55,269 nucleotides of DNA. It comes from Bacillus sp. 123MFChir2 (lineage in GTDB: Bacteria > Bacillota > Bacilli > Bacillales > Bacillaceae_G). Shown here in pieces: positions 54,798-55,269 of the stretch. Numbering within the stretch: position 1 is the first letter of the stretch; the number at the start of each line of letters is the position of its first letter. The notes beneath the pieces were generated by a model. That model was given only the letters and a program-made list of their open reading frames with translations. It did not search any database and was not told where the DNA came from. The stretch spans positions 1 through 55,269 of the forward strand of contig NZ_KB910950.1 in assembly GCF_000383235.1 (NCBI RefSeq). The letters are read 5' to 3'. Both the position numbers and the translations under genes were made by a program.

Positions 54798-55118
54798 ATG
54801 GGTTATATTAAATTTTATGGAATACTGTTTCTTATATTTGGCACTGGAATATTTGTAATTATCAAGTCTGATTTACAAAAAATCAAGGAAAAAAACCTGT
54901 CATTCGTAATGATCTGTTTAGGGATAAATATACTCGCAATTCCAACGGCTTTTTTTATAGGTGGAATGGCAACAGCTCCCCCAGACAGTACTGAACTTGA
55001 TTTTTGGAAAGGATTCTTCTGTATTCAGGGAATACCGCTTCTCATGCTACTTCTAGCCTTAGTTTGGTGGTTTATCGTTGGAATAAGGAAAAAGTCCACA
55101 TGTAAGATTTTAAAATGA
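54798..55118 (+). CDS. Small membrane protein of unknown function
   Basis: A 106-residue protein with about three helices (residues 4-21, 33-55 and 75-97) and a basic C-terminus (RKKSTCKILK). ATG at 54798 follows GGAGGGGT, a strong RBS; the longer upstream reading has none. No family recognised. A perfect palindromic terminator follows. Confidence 0.65.
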   Translation: MGYIKFYGILFLIFGTGIFVIIKSDLQKIKEKNLSFVMICLGINILAIPTAFFIGGMATAPPDSTELDFWKGFFCIQGIPLLMLLLALVWWFIVGIRKKSTCKILK

Positions 55119-55141
55119 CTTCCGCTAACGAAAATTGTGTA

Positions 55142-55177
55142 AATAAGCTGTCCATATGGACAGCTTATTGTATTTTG
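55142..55177 (+). terminator. Rho-independent terminator
   Basis: AATAAGCTGTCCAT and its exact complement, followed by GTATTTTG. Confidence 0.8.
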
Positions 55178-55269
55178 TAATTAGCGTGGTTTTTTCCGAA
55201 ATGCTGACGGTACCTCTCCTTATTTTTGGGTGTGAGGGCTAGTTCCTTTTGTACCATAAAAACATTTTC

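Overview
The window reads as chromosomal DNA from a Bacillus cereus-group Firmicute. The DNA is AT-rich, with strong GGAGG-type ribosome binding sites and frequent TTG/GTG starts. Supporting markers are a GerA-type spore germination operon, a YrzI small protein, the YhbD/bactofilin cluster, a YxcD (DUF2653) protein, DUF1836 and DUF3970 proteins, a second ClpP, a rifamycin phosphotransferase, and bcr1-like intergenic repeats. No rRNA, tRNA, CRISPR array or prophage was found. Nearly every gene is bounded by a rho-independent terminator hairpin, so this is mostly a string of small transcription units.

Layout. 1-2600: Cys-free ArsR regulator under a 50-bp palindrome, then a SulP anion permease. 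2900-3350: minus-strand YrzI transcript with tandem hairpins that each carry a Shine-Dalgarno sequence and an ATG. 3.5-7 kb: alpha/beta hydrolase and a large membrane protein, separated by an interspersed repeat. 7.2-9.6 kb: first HelD. 9.7-13.9 kb: tricistronic A-B-C spore germinant receptor operon preceded by a 41-aa ORF. 14-16.3 kb: aminotransferase, bcr1 repeat, PduL-type phosphotransacylase. 16.3-20 kb: MFS exporter and divergent TetR regulator under a perfect 42-bp palindrome, DUF3970, TauE/SafE exporter, second copy of the interspersed repeat. 20-25 kb: TrmB regulator, GlsB/YeaQ membrane protein, acidic cytosolic protein, MFS transporter with divergent SgrR-type regulator. 25-27.2 kb: YhbD and two bactofilin-like proteins. 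27.4-31.8 kb: small acidic protein, DegV, a small winged-helix protein, a tyrosine recombinase and a divergent multi-HTH DNA-binding protein. 32.1-36.4 kb: broken DJ-1/PfpI gene, FAD oxidoreductase coupled to a half-size MFS protein, DUF1836 regulator divergent from a Tim44-like/YxcD pair, with shared inverted-repeat sites. 36.4-45.4 kb: alpha/beta hydrolase, Mn-dependent pyrophosphatase, DUF6884, a TTG-start small protein, RecQ, DinB-like, second HelD, ferredoxin. 45.5-50.5 kb: ECF sigma factor with clpP2, P1 (DmpA-like) peptidase, NIPSNAP, HIT, PP2C-like and GNAT. 50.6-53.3 kb: rifamycin phosphotransferase. 53.8-55.2 kb: DUF2515 protein that looks truncated, a TnpB relic and a small membrane protein.

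Themes. Several regulators sit under long, perfect or near-perfect palindromes directly upstream of their start codons (225-274, 17689-17730, 32532-32563), which suggests autorepression and possibly translational masking. RNA polymerase-related functions recur: two HelD paralogues, rifamycin phosphotransferase, and an ECF sigma factor with an ECF-like promoter and a ClpP partner. Most of the window looks like ordinary core or lineage-specific chromosome. The least explained parts are the YrzI leader, the recombinase/DNA-binding locus, and the two repeat families.
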